A DNA stretch of 64,000 nt from assembly GCF_900604945.1 (NCBI RefSeq), contig NZ_UWPB01000001.1, positions 682,001 to 746,000 of the forward strand, written 5' to 3'. A program made the position numbers and the translations under genes. How positions within the stretch are numbered: the first letter of the stretch is position 1; each line of letters starts with the position of its first letter. The notes under the pieces were generated by a model. That model saw only the letters and a list, made by a program, of their open reading frames with translations. It ran no database searches and had not been told where the DNA came from. The DNA is from Ruminococcus sp. Marseille-P6503 (GTDB lineage: Bacteria > Bacillota > Clostridia > Oscillospirales > Ruminococcaceae). This document shows positions 18,675 to 26,964 of this stretch, piece by piece.

Positions 18675-18743
18675 TTTTGAGCAGTTGCAAGATTAAATTC
18701 ACGAAGTAAAATCAGATTATTATAAGTTGAAGAGGTATATATA

Positions 18744-19151
18744 ATGGCAGAATTGGGGCTTAAAACAAAGGCGGAAGAATTGGTTAAACTGATGGTAGAC
18801 ACGATTGCAGACAAGGACTACGCAAAACTTGTATCCAGTATTCCGCCAAAGCTTTCATGGGCCTCTTTTATTGATGCAGAGCCAACATCAGAAAACGCCT
18901 GTTTAGGATTTGGAAAGTGGCTGATTGAGCAATTAGCTATGTGGGAAGATGACTACGGTAAAAAGTTTGTAGTAGACCATTTCAATAAATTGTGTATGGA
19001 AGAAGTAGACGAATCAAAACTTGAAACAAACAATCGGACTATGATATCTTATGATCCAACAAGTTTTGGGGAGTCGTTGGATTTTGGGTTTGAGATAGAG
19101 TTTTTCATGGAAAATGGACAAATAGCAGCGGTATTCGATGTGAACATATAA
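18744..19151 (+). CDS. hypothetical protein, 135 residues
   Basis: A 135-residue soluble, acidic protein with no signal peptide, membrane segment or recognised motif. The ribosome binding site is GAAGAGG, 12 bases before the ATG. Its sequence is more AT-rich, and its codon choice (many TTG, AAA, ACA) looks unlike its neighbours, suggesting recent arrival. The next 200 bases hold a strong hairpin and an orphan C-terminal coding fragment, so this spot may be an old insertion site. Small acidic stand-alone proteins of this kind include immunity proteins, but nothing here proves that. Confidence 0.6.
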   Translation: MAELGLKTKAEELVKLMVDTIADKDYAKLVSSIPPKLSWASFIDAEPTSENACLGFGKWLIEQLAMWEDDYGKKFVVDHFNKLCMEEVDESKLETNNRTMISYDPTSFGESLDFGFEIEFFMENGQIAAVFDVNI

Positions 19152-19190
19152 TATCAACAGCTTCCAGTTTGTCGGTCAAACAAAACGGAA

Positions 19191-19232
19191 ATAGAGCGGC
19201 GGGGGTCGGTATTGACTATCCCGCCGCTCTGT
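19191..19232. terminator. strong GC-rich hairpin, likely bidirectional terminator
   Basis: AGAGCGGCGGG at 19193–19203 pairs perfectly with CCCGCCGCTCT at 19220–19230. T-rich sequence follows on both strands (GTTTGTT on plus; ATTTCCGTTTTG on minus). It directly follows the orphan fragment on the minus strand. Confidence 0.6.
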
Positions 19233-19235
19233 TTG

Positions 19236-19357
19236 TTACCGCTCCATATCCTGTGTCCTGAGCTGTGCGTTTTCCCGCTTTTCCTGCCGCAAGATACTGT
19301 AAACGCTCTTGCGTATCTGCTCGGCTTCTTTTACTTCTCCTTTAAGTTTTGACTTTT
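19236..19357 (-). pseudogene. orphan C-terminal coding fragment downstream of spmB
   Basis: On the minus strand an open frame of about 40 codons runs from the end of spmB to a TAA at 19236–19238. It encodes a lysine/glutamate-rich helix (KKSKLKGEVKEAEQIRKS, then VYSILRQEKREN and QDMER) with no start codon or ribosome binding site. The GC-rich terminator-like hairpin comes immediately after. It looks like the tail of a larger gene, perhaps from a mobile element, whose front has been deleted or replaced. The family is not identified. Confidence 0.4.
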
Positions 19358-19873
19358 TCAATAAAACAGCCTTACGATCAGCGCTGAGAATACGAATCCC
19401 GCAAAATCAGCGGTAAGCGACGAGATAAAGACCGGCAATTCGGCTTTTATTTTTACGGCGGAATAATATACGGCAATTGTGTAGAAGGTGGTTTCGGTGG
19501 AGCCCATCAGAACTGAGGCGACTCTGCCGGAAAAGCTGTTCGCGCCGTAAACGGACAGAATGTTATCAAGAACCGCCAGAGAACCGCTTCCTGATACAGG
19601 ACGCATCAAGGCAAGAGGAAGCGCCTGAGAGGGAAAGCCTATTTTGTCAAGTATCGGTGAAATCAGCTCCGACAAGGCGTTCAGTGCTCCTGAGGCTGAA
19701 AGCATACCTACCGCGGTCATCAGCAGCAGCAGAGCGGGAAGAATGTTTACGGCAGTTTTAAGGTTTTGGTATGCCCCCTCTGTAAAGACCTCAAACAGAT
19801 CGACTTTTTTACAGATTCCGTAAAGCAGCACTGACAGTATCAAAAGCGGAGCTGCAAGATCTGAGATCAGCAT
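19358..19873 (-). CDS. spmB: spore maturation protein B
   Basis: SpmB is a membrane protein of the nucleoside-transporter/Gate-domain type that, with SpmA, is needed for spore core dehydration in Bacillus. The 171-residue product is hydrophobic throughout and contains the family blocks LPALLLLMTAVGMLSASG, ALMRPVSGSGSLA and MGSTETTFYTIAVYY. It sits 17 bases after spmA on the same strand. The ribosome binding site AAGGAG is about 12 bases from the ATG. Length is normal. Confidence 0.92.
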   Translation of the reverse strand: MLISDLAAPLLILSVLLYGICKKVDLFEVFTEGAYQNLKTAVNILPALLLLMTAVGMLSASGALNALSELISPILDKIGFPSQALPLALMRPVSGSGSLAVLDNILSVYGANSFSGRVASVLMGSTETTFYTIAVYYSAVKIKAELPVFISSLTADFAGFVFSALIVRLFY

Positions 19874-19890
19874 TGCTTGTGCATTCTCCT

Positions 19891-20508
19891 TTACTTAGTT
19901 TTTGCCTGACGGATCGGCAGCGGATACTTTAAGGCCTTTTTCTTTGCGAACAGAATGTATACCGCCGCCGTACCGAAGGCTAGAGAAATCATAGAATTAA
20001 GAAGTATGGGCGCGGTACAGTCCCAGGGAGCCGCCGCTCCGTATTTCAGCCTCAATGCGCTTATAGTTACCGGAAGTATCTGAATTGACGCGGTATTCAG
20101 CAATACCAGCATTGCGACGCTGCGGGTGGTGTACGCCGCTTTTTCCTCTCTGAGTATTTCCCGCATTGCTTTGATACCCAGAGGAGTGGCGGCGTTTCCT
20201 ATTCCCAGAAGATTAGCGGTTACGTTCATTGTTATCGCCTGCATTGCTTTTCCTTGCTTGTCTAGGCTGTTGAAAAACGGGTGAAGTATATGTCCGATTA
20301 TTTTATTTATTCTGACGGTAAGTCCGCTTTTTTCGGCTACCGCCATTATTCCTCCCCAGAATGCCATTGCTCCGGCAAGCTGTATAACCAGCCGTACTGC
20401 GTCAACAGAGGAATTGATGGCGGCGTTCGATACTTCTGAAATGCTGCCGTTAAACAGAGAATACAATATCGCCGCAAGGATAAAAAGTATAATTGTACAA
20501 TTAAGCAA
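19891..20508 (-). CDS. spmA: spore maturation protein A
   Basis: SpmA is the partner of SpmB in spore core dehydration. The product is a multi-pass membrane protein with the conserved LAGAMAFWGGIMAVAEKSG, LLGIGNAATPLGIKAM and LLNTASIQILPVTI segments. I choose the TTG at 20508: AAGAGG lies 7 bases before it and it gives the usual SpmA beginning (LNxxxxxFIL). GTG 20517, three codons earlier, overlaps the ribosome binding site. The product is then about 205 residues. The operon is divergent from the AbrB-type gene. Confidence 0.92.
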   Translation of the reverse strand: MLNCTIILFILAAILYSLFNGSISEVSNAAINSSVDAVRLVIQLAGAMAFWGGIMAVAEKSGLTVRINKIIGHILHPFFNSLDKQGKAMQAITMNVTANLLGIGNAATPLGIKAMREILREEKAAYTTRSVAMLVLLNTASIQILPVTISALRLKYGAAAPWDCTAPILLNSMISLAFGTAAVYILFAKKKALKYPLPIRQAKTK

Positions 20509-20598
20509 ATATTTCACCTCTTAGGTATTAATATACATAAACATTTATTACGGTTTTCTTAATTCTAACGTTTTGCAAGATTTTTTCCATAATAGGTA

Positions 20599-20627
20599 TT
20601 GACATTAATCGACATTCATTGTATAAT
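20599..20627 (+). promoter_or_regulatory. sigma-A promoter of the AbrB-type gene
   Basis: A perfect TTGACA at 20599–20604 and a perfect TATAAT at 20622–20627 are separated by 17 bases, 55 bases before the ATG. Confidence 0.85.
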
Positions 20628-20682
20628 TAAGATACACACACAGGCGTGGCGTGTTAATTATTGATGAAAAGGGGCTAGATTT

Positions 20683-20928
20683 ATGAAATCTACAGGAATC
20701 GTAAGAAGAGTTGACGAGCTTGGAAGAATCGTTCTTCCTATCGAGCTGAGAAGAACATTCGACCTGAACGTTAAGGACGCTATCGAGATCTATACTGATA
20801 ACGACATGATTATCCTTAAGAAATTCCAGCGCACCTGCGTATTCTGCAACAGCGCAGAGGACGTAGTAGAGTACAAGGGCAAGACTGTTTGCTCCGAGTG
20901 CATGGCTGAGCTTAAGGGTGAAAAGTAA
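20683..20928 (+). CDS. AbrB/SpoVT-type transition-state regulator with C-terminal Cys ribbon
   Basis: The 81-residue product has an N-terminal AbrB swapped-hairpin DNA-binding domain (MKSTGIVRRVDELGRIVLP) followed by a short C-terminal segment with two CxxC pairs (CVFC about 59–62; CSEC about 74–77), likely binding zinc. Proteins of this plan are common in Clostridia as transition-state regulators. The promoter is near consensus and the ribosome binding site AAAAGGGG is good, suggesting high expression. It is transcribed divergently from spmAB, which it might regulate; that link is inference. Confidence 0.9.
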   Translation: MKSTGIVRRVDELGRIVLPIELRRTFDLNVKDAIEIYTDNDMIILKKFQRTCVFCNSAEDVVEYKGKTVCSECMAELKGEK

Positions 20929-20947
20929 TTTTACATAGTTGTTCGGC

Positions 20948-20985
20948 AAACAGGGCGGATAAGCATTCGCTCTGTTTTTATTTAT
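20948..20985 (+). terminator. terminator of the AbrB-type gene
   Basis: AAACAGGGCG at 20948–20957 pairs (one G·U) with CGCTCTGTTT at 20968–20977, followed by TTTATTTAT. Confidence 0.8.
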
Positions 20986-21051
20986 ATTAGCTTTGTACGG
21001 AAATATGACATAAAAACAGCTTAGCAACGGTTAAACTGATTGCTATAAAAC

Positions 21052-21114
21052 AAAAAGCGGCGGAGCCGGCAGAAGATCAATACATGATTTTCCTGCCGGC
21101 TCCGCCGCCTTTTA
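21052..21114. terminator. strong bidirectional terminator between convergent genes
   Basis: A perfect 16-base inverted repeat: GCGGCGGAGCCGGCAG at 21057–21072 with its complement at 21093–21108. A-run AAAAA precedes and CTTTT follows, giving U-tracts on both strands. It ends the minus-strand two-component/ABC operon. Confidence 0.85.
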
Positions 21115-21135
21115 TGTACAGCTGATTTTTAGTTT

Positions 21136-21753
21136 TTATTTTGTAAGGTATTTTACCGCTATCTGCGTGCGGTGCTCCAGTCCTGTTTTTTCAAGAATAA
21201 CGCTAATATAATTGCGGACTGTTCCGTTTGAAATATACAGACTGTCGGCAATTTCCTGATTTGAAAGACCTTTTGCTATAAGTCTTACAATGTCGGTTTC
21301 TCTTGCGGATAAAAGTGAAAAAACACTGTCTGCGCCTTCTGAACCGACGCGTTCCCGGACGTATTTAAGTATATCCTCCTGAAAGACGGTTCCTCCGGCG
21401 CTTACGGTTCTTATTGCGCTGAATATCATTTCCGCCGGACTGTTTTTGAGAATATATCCGCTTACTCCGAGTTTTAAAGCTTTTATAATAAAATCCTCCT
21501 CGTCGAAGGTCGTCAGCAGCAGGGGAGAGCAGAGCGACTCGTTTATCATAAATTCAGCCGCCTCGATTCCGTCCATCTCAGGCATTCTGATGTCGAGAAG
21601 AGCAACGTCGTTTTTTTGATTACGGCAAAGCGAAACGGCTTCCTTACCGTTTTTCGCTATACCCGTTATATTAAAATCGCTCTGGGACTCAAGCAGCATT
21701 TGCAGACCGTCGCGTATAAGCGCGTCGTCGTCCGCTATAAGTATGTTTATCAT
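21136..21753 (-). CDS. LuxR/NarL-family response regulator
   Basis: The 205-residue regulator starts MINILIADDDALIRDG. The receiver domain has the acidic pair DD near residues 8–9 and the phospho-acceptor aspartate in VALLDIRMPEMDGIEA (about D54). The C-terminal helix-turn-helix shows LSARETDIVRLIAKGLSNQEIA. The longer open frame to 21837 is rejected because ATG 21753 gives the family start and forms an ATGA overlap with the kinase stop. It is the last gene of the ABC–two-component operon. It may bind the TTACATTTG repeats upstream of that operon (inference). Confidence 0.92.
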   Translation of the reverse strand: MINILIADDDALIRDGLQMLLESQSDFNITGIAKNGKEAVSLCRNQKNDVALLDIRMPEMDGIEAAEFMINESLCSPLLLTTFDEEDFIIKALKLGVSGYILKNSPAEMIFSAIRTVSAGGTVFQEDILKYVRERVGSEGADSVFSLLSARETDIVRLIAKGLSNQEIADSLYISNGTVRNYISVILEKTGLEHRTQIAVKYLTK

Positions 21754-22880
21754 AGTTGCAGCTCCTGATTCAAGATAAATATATTGGTGATGGAAAAGCC
21801 GTTCTGACCGCTTCTGAACAGGCTTTTTCCTCCGCACAGCGCTGTGCGCTCTTCGATAGCTTCAAGACCGAGTCCTTTGCGGAAATCGCCGCCGCATTTT
21901 CCGTTGTCCCTGTACTCTGCTCTTATGACCTTGTTGTAGGTCTGCAGGCTGAAGGTAAAAAGATCGGCTTCTGAATGCTTCAGGGTGTTGGTAAGCGCTT
22001 CGGTAAGATTGTCGCGTATACATAGCCATATCTGCGGAGTTATCCGTTCAAGCCCGTCGGAAGCGTTTATTTCGGTTTTTATATTATAGTTTGCGGAAAA
22101 ATGCTTCATTATAGTTTCAATTTCACTAAGCCCCAGAGCGCGCCGTTCCGGACGTTCCTCTCTCAGCGAAACGCGTATGCTGTCAACTCCGTTTCGGAGG
22201 TTATCTATTGCCTTGTCGATTATTTCGCCGGATTTATCAGGATTTGAAGCCATGCTTATGCGGGCGGCTTCCAGCATTATTATGCTTCCTGAAATTCCGT
22301 GACCAAGCTCATCGTGTATCCTTGCCGCAAACCGATTTCTTTCCTCCAGCGCCGCCGATTGTTTCAGCGCCGCCGAATAGCTTTTCATATCTGATAATTT
22401 TACCCTTAAATCAGCGATTTCCTGACGCTGGCTCAATGACAGCTCCTTATAGGCGGAAAGCTTTTCGATCAGCCGTTTTCCTGAAAGAAATCCTATTATA
22501 CCGATAATGGTGATTGTCAAAGAGAAAAAATCCGGCGTAAAGATCATACCCAGCAGAAGCAAAACTGTTGCTGAAACGGCAAGGAAAGAAGAACCGTCGG
22601 TAAAGATGTCTATAATACAGAGTACGATTGAAATAAGCACAGGGAAATAGAAGGTCTTATCGGTATACAGGCAAACTGCTGCTCCGGCAGCCGACAATAT
22701 CAGAAATGCTTTTCTGCCGTGACGGTACCGCAATGTAAAGGCCTCGGTAAAAAATAAACAGCATAAGACCAGAGCCGATATCACCGCGGCGGTAATATCA
22801 GCTGCTGACTTTATGCAATAGCCTGCCGAAGCGGCAAGCATTGTAAGCTTGAATACAAGATAGAGCAGTGCTTTATTCAT
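21750..22880 (-). CDS. NarL-type sensor histidine kinase
   Basis: The 376-residue kinase has five to six hydrophobic helices in the first about 150 residues, a short coiled region, and the HisKA_3 H-box (RFAARIHDELGHGISG, phospho-acceptor His about residue 190). The ATP-binding domain follows, with the N box around IRDNLTEALTNTLKHS and the G box GKCGGDFRKGLGLEAIEERT. There is no extracellular sensor domain, as in intramembrane-sensing kinases tied to ABC transporters (e.g. LnrJ). It is coupled to the downstream regulator and follows the second permease by 21 bases. Confidence 0.9.
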   Translation of the reverse strand: MNKALLYLVFKLTMLAASAGYCIKSAADITAAVISALVLCCLFFTEAFTLRYRHGRKAFLILSAAGAAVCLYTDKTFYFPVLISIVLCIIDIFTDGSSFLAVSATVLLLLGMIFTPDFFSLTITIIGIIGFLSGKRLIEKLSAYKELSLSQRQEIADLRVKLSDMKSYSAALKQSAALEERNRFAARIHDELGHGISGSIIMLEAARISMASNPDKSGEIIDKAIDNLRNGVDSIRVSLREERPERRALGLSEIETIMKHFSANYNIKTEINASDGLERITPQIWLCIRDNLTEALTNTLKHSEADLFTFSLQTYNKVIRAEYRDNGKCGGDFRKGLGLEAIEERTALCGGKSLFRSGQNGFSITNIFILNQELQL

Positions 22881-22901
22881 ATCAATAACGGCTCCGTTAA
22901 A

Positions 22902-24053
22902 TTAATCGGCGTTTTTCCTCCGTGAATATACCGTTGCCGATATAAGATAGGTCAGCAGAGCGAAAAGCGCGAGTATACAAAGGTTCGGCATACAGCCGGC
23001 GTCAGGATCCTCCAGCATCTTCTTTATAGCGTCCATAAACCAGTACTGCGGCATTATATATGAAAAGTTCTTTATTACGCCCGCACCGTCCGGGAGGGGA
23101 AACCACGCTCCGCCAAGAATACAGCCTAATGTGGAAAAGGCTATAACCACAGTGTATATTGCCGCGCGCGACCTGACAATCATTGAAAGCAGCAGGGAGA
23201 AGCCGGTCACAAATATAATGAAAAGCAGGTAAAGCAAGGCGGCAAGGCCGTAGCTTATCCCCAGCGAATATCCCCGCAATGCCGCATAAAGCAGAGGCGC
23301 CGCTCCGAAAATAACGCACAGCGCTCCTCCGAACAGAATTGTTCCGATTATATACTCAAACGGCTTAACATTGGATATCTGTATACGCTCATAGGTTTTG
23401 GTGGATTTATCGTCAAGCACCGTATATGAAACAAATATGCAGATCGACATTACCAGCATCAGGAAAAAGCCGGAGGTAACTTCAAAGGCGTAGGCTGTGG
23501 CGTCCGCCTCGCTTTTCTCAGCCGCGTTTACAGACGTAAGCTTTGTTTCCTTATCAAGGCTTCCTTTTAAGATGTTTTTAAAAATCTCTTCGTTTCCGTC
23601 GGCTGACTGAACTGCTACCGACAGGCTTTGCATATAAATGTCCAGATATGACTGTACGAAGGCGATGTTTTCATAATCGTTTACTGTAGTTAAGGAAAGC
23701 GGCTGTACGGCGCCTCCCAGCGCCTCCGAATAAAAGTTATCCGGTATTTCTATTATAGCAGATATATCGGTATTAATCAAGAGCCTTGACTGCCTGTCGA
23801 AGGAGTTATTCTCAACGACCTCCATATTCAGGTAATCTGTCAGATAGCTTTTAAGATTTTCTGAAAGCGGGCTGTTGTCGCTGTCTATTACCCCGACGGA
23901 AATTTTTTCGGTTCCGTCAAAAGAATCTGGAACGTTCAAAAGCTTAAATGCTTCCAGACAGAAACATAGTATAATCGCTCCGGCCAGAGCGATAAAAATA
24001 AATATGTTATTTCTTTTCAGGGAGTTTTTGAATATCCTGATGATATTGCTCAT
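22902..24053 (-). CDS. ABC-2 type permease (second permease)
   Basis: A 383-residue ABC-2 exporter subunit: one N-terminal helix (about 17–36), a large outer domain of about 170 residues starting ISVGVIDSDNSPLSENL, then five helices in the C-terminal half. This matches the YhgE/LnrN–ABC2_membrane_3 layout used for drug or lipid export. Its ATG follows the stop of the first permease with no gap (TAAATG). Together with the ATPase and the first permease it forms a heteromeric exporter. Confidence 0.87.
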   Translation of the reverse strand: MSNIIRIFKNSLKRNNIFIFIALAGAIILCFCLEAFKLLNVPDSFDGTEKISVGVIDSDNSPLSENLKSYLTDYLNMEVVENNSFDRQSRLLINTDISAIIEIPDNFYSEALGGAVQPLSLTTVNDYENIAFVQSYLDIYMQSLSVAVQSADGNEEIFKNILKGSLDKETKLTSVNAAEKSEADATAYAFEVTSGFFLMLVMSICIFVSYTVLDDKSTKTYERIQISNVKPFEYIIGTILFGGALCVIFGAAPLLYAALRGYSLGISYGLAALLYLLFIIFVTGFSLLLSMIVRSRAAIYTVVIAFSTLGCILGGAWFPLPDGAGVIKNFSYIMPQYWFMDAIKKMLEDPDAGCMPNLCILALFALLTYLISATVYSRRKNAD

Positions 24054-25151
24054 TTATACCGCCTCCTTTCTGTTGAATTTAACAGCTCCGAAAATAACGA
24101 ATACCGTCAGAATAACCGCGCTGGCCGCTATGACCTGAAGCGCCGCGGCTTTGTTGCCGAACAGCGTCAGTTCAAAAGCTGCCTGCTGGAGAAGATACGG
24201 AGGAAGGTAATTTGAAAAGCCTTCAATATATATTTCCTTGGAAAAAGAGCCGGAAAAGAACAGCATTATCCATGAAATCAGCTGAAATAAACCGTTGGGA
24301 GAGACTTTTTTCAAAAGAAGTCCGACAAATATGCCGACTGAAAGAAGCGCCAGCGCGGCGGAAAGCAGCATTGCAAACAGCAGCAGATTGTCGGCGGCGT
24401 CGGCGGCATAGTGAGCATTAAAAAATACGGTGCTTACGATCATAATAACGGCTATCTCTATAACGACTATAGGCAGAGAGCCTATTACCTTGGCAAGAAA
24501 TATTTTGGTTCGGCTAAGGGGCGACAAATAAAGCTTATTGATCGTTTTGTTTCTTACTTCGCCGAAAAAGGTTTCGCCGCCTCCTGAAAGCGATCCCATA
24601 AACATAATCATAACTGTCATCGCGACCGCGTAGTAATCTATCATTGAACGTTCTATTCCTAGCTCTCCGGTCTTCGTATAATCCTGCTCCTCAGGCTGTA
24701 TTGCTGTTAGCCGCATGGGATCTTCCATGTTTGCCGCGCAGGCGGTATAGGTCTGATTCATATAAAGAAAGCCTTGGGTCATGGCTGTAAGAGAACGGTT
24801 TTTTATGCCCTCGTTTCCAAGATAAAGCGTTATTTTGCCGTTTTCGGATTCAGCGCAGGCTGTAAGCCGTTCAGCTTTTATTTGCTCGACAGCTTCGTCC
24901 GCGGAATCAAAGTATTCAAGGCTGATAACGCCCTTTGCCTCGAGTTCCTGAAAATACTGTTCGGCGGCGTCCTGCTGTCCCTGAGAACAGTAGCCCAGCT
25001 TTATCTCGCCGATATCGTAATCCGAAACATCCAAATCTTCAAGCAGGGTACCAAGCAGAAACACCATAAGGCTCGGGAAAAGTATAACGAAAAACAGCTG
25101 ATCGACCGATCTGAACAGCTCCATTACTTCTTTCTTGATTATTGCAAGCAT
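24054..25151 (-). CDS. ABC-2 type permease (first permease)
   Basis: A 365-residue ABC-2 permease with an N-terminal helix (about 20–38, FFVILFPSLMVFLLGTLL), an outer domain of roughly 130 residues and five to six helices from about residue 170 on. Paralogous in plan to the downstream permease. It follows the ATPase gene by 14 bases. Similar ATPase–permease–permease–kinase–regulator clusters include Bacillus lnrLMN/lnrJK (linearmycin resistance), so export or sensing of an amphiphilic compound is plausible; the substrate cannot be read from the sequence. Confidence 0.87.
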   Translation of the reverse strand: MLAIIKKEVMELFRSVDQLFFVILFPSLMVFLLGTLLEDLDVSDYDIGEIKLGYCSQGQQDAAEQYFQELEAKGVISLEYFDSADEAVEQIKAERLTACAESENGKITLYLGNEGIKNRSLTAMTQGFLYMNQTYTACAANMEDPMRLTAIQPEEQDYTKTGELGIERSMIDYYAVAMTVMIMFMGSLSGGGETFFGEVRNKTINKLYLSPLSRTKIFLAKVIGSLPIVVIEIAVIMIVSTVFFNAHYAADAADNLLLFAMLLSAALALLSVGIFVGLLLKKVSPNGLFQLISWIMLFFSGSFSKEIYIEGFSNYLPPYLLQQAAFELTLFGNKAAALQVIAASAVILTVFVIFGAVKFNRKEAV

Positions 25152-25165
25152 TTTATATCACGCCC

Positions 25166-26113
25166 CTATCTCATTTCATGACCCGTAAGCGTCAGGAATA
25201 CGCTGTCCAGGTCGGGGATCTGAGAAACAACGCTTATGACAGGCAGGCGGAATTTTCTAATGTGCTCCAGAATATCGGAAAAGTCAGAGCATTCGAGAGT
25301 TGTTTCAATTGTTATCACATCTCCGTTTACAGCAACGGCATGAACTGTAGGCAGACTTACCGTATTTTTGATAAACTGCTTTTCGTCAAAGTCGGCGGGA
25401 ATTTTAGTCTTTAACTTAAAGCTTTTGTATTCGGTAACCAATGAAACCAGCTCCTGTCCCGTTCCGCACGCCACCAGCCTGCCCCTGTCGATTATGGCTA
25501 TTCTGTCGCATAGCTGCTCTACCTCGTTCATATAGTGTGAGGTATATATTACAGTAGCGCCGCGGTCGCGAAGTATTTTAATGAAATCAAGAATATGCTC
25601 TCTTGACTGCGCGTCTACGCCGACCGTCGGCTCGTCCATTATGATAAGCTTCGGAGAATGAGCGATACCGCAGGCAATATTAAGTCTTCTTTTCATACCG
25701 CCCGACATATGCTTGGGCTTCATGCCGGCTTTGTCGGCAAGCCCTGTAAATTCAAGCGCCTCCTTTGCCGCCTCTTCAAGCTGTTTGCCCTTTATACCGT
25801 AAAGCGAGGCGAAAAATCTGACGTTTTCAATTGCCGACAGAAAGGGATAAACCGCTATATCCTGCGGTACTACTCCTATAAGCCTTTTGACCTCTGTCCG
25901 ATGCTTTTCAATATCCATTCCGCCGATCTCAACTGTGCCTTTAGTGCAGCCGTCAAGAGTGGTGATAACGTTTATTGTTGTTGATTTTCCGGCGCCGTTA
26001 GGTCCGAGCAAGCCGAATATTTCACCCTTTTCCACCGAAAAGCTGAGATTGTCTACCGCGCAGAAATCTCCGTAATTCTTTACCAGGTTTTTTACCGATA
26101 CAAATACGCTCAT
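25166..26113 (-). CDS. ABC transporter ATP-binding protein
   Basis: The 315-residue ATPase starts MSVFVSVKNLVKNYGDF. Walker A is GPNGAGKST near residue 41, the signature is HMSGGMKRRLNIA, Walker B is LIIMDEPTVGVD, and the H-loop histidine is in YTSHYMNEVE. A C-terminal extension of about 90 residues is typical of drug-export (CcmA/LnrL/DrrA) ATPases. ATG 26113 follows AAAGGACGG and is chosen over the longer open frame to 26203. It is the first gene of a five-gene minus-strand operon. Confidence 0.93.
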   Translation of the reverse strand: MSVFVSVKNLVKNYGDFCAVDNLSFSVEKGEIFGLLGPNGAGKSTTINVITTLDGCTKGTVEIGGMDIEKHRTEVKRLIGVVPQDIAVYPFLSAIENVRFFASLYGIKGKQLEEAAKEALEFTGLADKAGMKPKHMSGGMKRRLNIACGIAHSPKLIIMDEPTVGVDAQSREHILDFIKILRDRGATVIYTSHYMNEVEQLCDRIAIIDRGRLVACGTGQELVSLVTEYKSFKLKTKIPADFDEKQFIKNTVSLPTVHAVAVNGDVITIETTLECSDFSDILEHIRKFRLPVISVVSQIPDLDSVFLTLTGHEMR

Positions 26114-26138
26114 GCCGATCCGTCCTTTCTTTATTTCA

Positions 26139-26199
26139 AGTATATCACAAAAACGCCGAAAGGGTAAGTTACATTTGAAAGACTTTGATATTACATTTG
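26139..26199 (-). promoter_or_regulatory. promoter and direct repeats upstream of the ABC–two-component operon
   Basis: On the minus strand a -10 TATACT (plus 26139–26144) lies 17 bases from a poor -35 TTACCC (26162–26167). Just upstream are two direct repeats, CAAATGTAA on the minus strand (plus TTACATTTG at 26169–26177 and 26191–26199), 22 bases apart, about two helical turns. A weak -35 abutted by spaced repeats is the usual layout of an activator-dependent promoter, so this may be the binding site of the operon's own LuxR-type regulator. Confidence 0.5.
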
Positions 26200-26287
26200 T
26201 CACATTATTTCAGGCAAAAGCGGGTTGCATGGTATTGTTCTAAGTTTTCGCAATCCGGCGCGGCGTAATATCATTACTTTATCTGAC

Positions 26288-26331
26288 CGCAATAAAAAGA
26301 GCCTTCGATTTTCCGAAAGCTCTTTATTGTA
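26288..26331 (-). terminator. terminator of the lipoprotein gene
   Basis: An inverted repeat of about 14 bases (AATAAAAAGAGC ... GCTCTTTATT, 26291–26329) with a TTCG/CGAA inner arm. The minus-strand side ends in a U-rich tract, right after the lipoprotein stop. Confidence 0.65.
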
Positions 26332-26346
26332 TAAGAAAGAATTTTG

Positions 26347-26946
26347 CTATTGCTCGTTAAACCCGCTGTAATGTTCGGGATAGTTTTCAGTCAGATATTC
26401 ATTAAGAAAATCCTCGGATTTGCTGCGTATATCCTTGCTTGTATCTTCGGGCAGAACCTTGATTATTTCGTCAACCGTATTTTTAAATTTTTTGTTGTAC
26501 GGATTAAGTCCGCCGCAGTTATGAACGGTTTTTCCGTCTGAATCGCACAAAGAGATATTTTCGTAGCTTCCGTCGCAGGAATTTTCGTCGCCGCAGTTTT
26601 TGATTTTGTTGATACGGTTCTTTTCTATTACGGAAATGATGTTCTGTTTCTGCTCCTCGGTAATATCAAAGGTTTCACCATAAATATAATCAAAACTCAC
26701 TGTCGTTTCAGAGTCGATCACATAGTTGAAATTACTGCAATAGACCTCGACGGTGTTGTTATCCTTGACCTCTATATTCAAGGATATACAGTCAAAGGGC
26801 GTCCAGCAGGTAGGAGTGGTTGTATATCTGCATACGATAGGTGTATATGAGATTTCTTCTTTCGGTTCGTCTTTCTGCTCGTCAGCGCCGCACCCTGTAA
26901 ATAATATTGTAAGCAGCAGCGCCGTAAATAGTTTTCTGAATTTCAT
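26347..26946 (-). CDS. predicted lipoprotein, function unknown
   Basis: The 199-residue product has a lipoprotein signal peptide, MKFRKLFTALLLTILFTGC, with the lipobox LFTGC and Cys19. The mature part starts GADEQKDEPKEE, a typical charged tether. It contains four or more further cysteines (about VYCSN, KNCGDENSCD, SLCDSDG, HNCGG) and a domain I do not recognise. The start follows AGAAAGGACG. Upstream, in the same frame, lie remnants of a sigma-factor gene, so this may once have been part of an ECF sigma/anti-sigma operon. Confidence 0.75.
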   Translation of the reverse strand: MKFRKLFTALLLTILFTGCGADEQKDEPKEEISYTPIVCRYTTTPTCWTPFDCISLNIEVKDNNTVEVYCSNFNYVIDSETTVSFDYIYGETFDITEEQKQNIISVIEKNRINKIKNCGDENSCDGSYENISLCDSDGKTVHNCGGLNPYNKKFKNTVDEIIKVLPEDTSKDIRSKSEDFLNEYLTENYPEHYSGFNEQ

Positions 26947-26964
26947 GTTAATCGTCCTTTCTGT

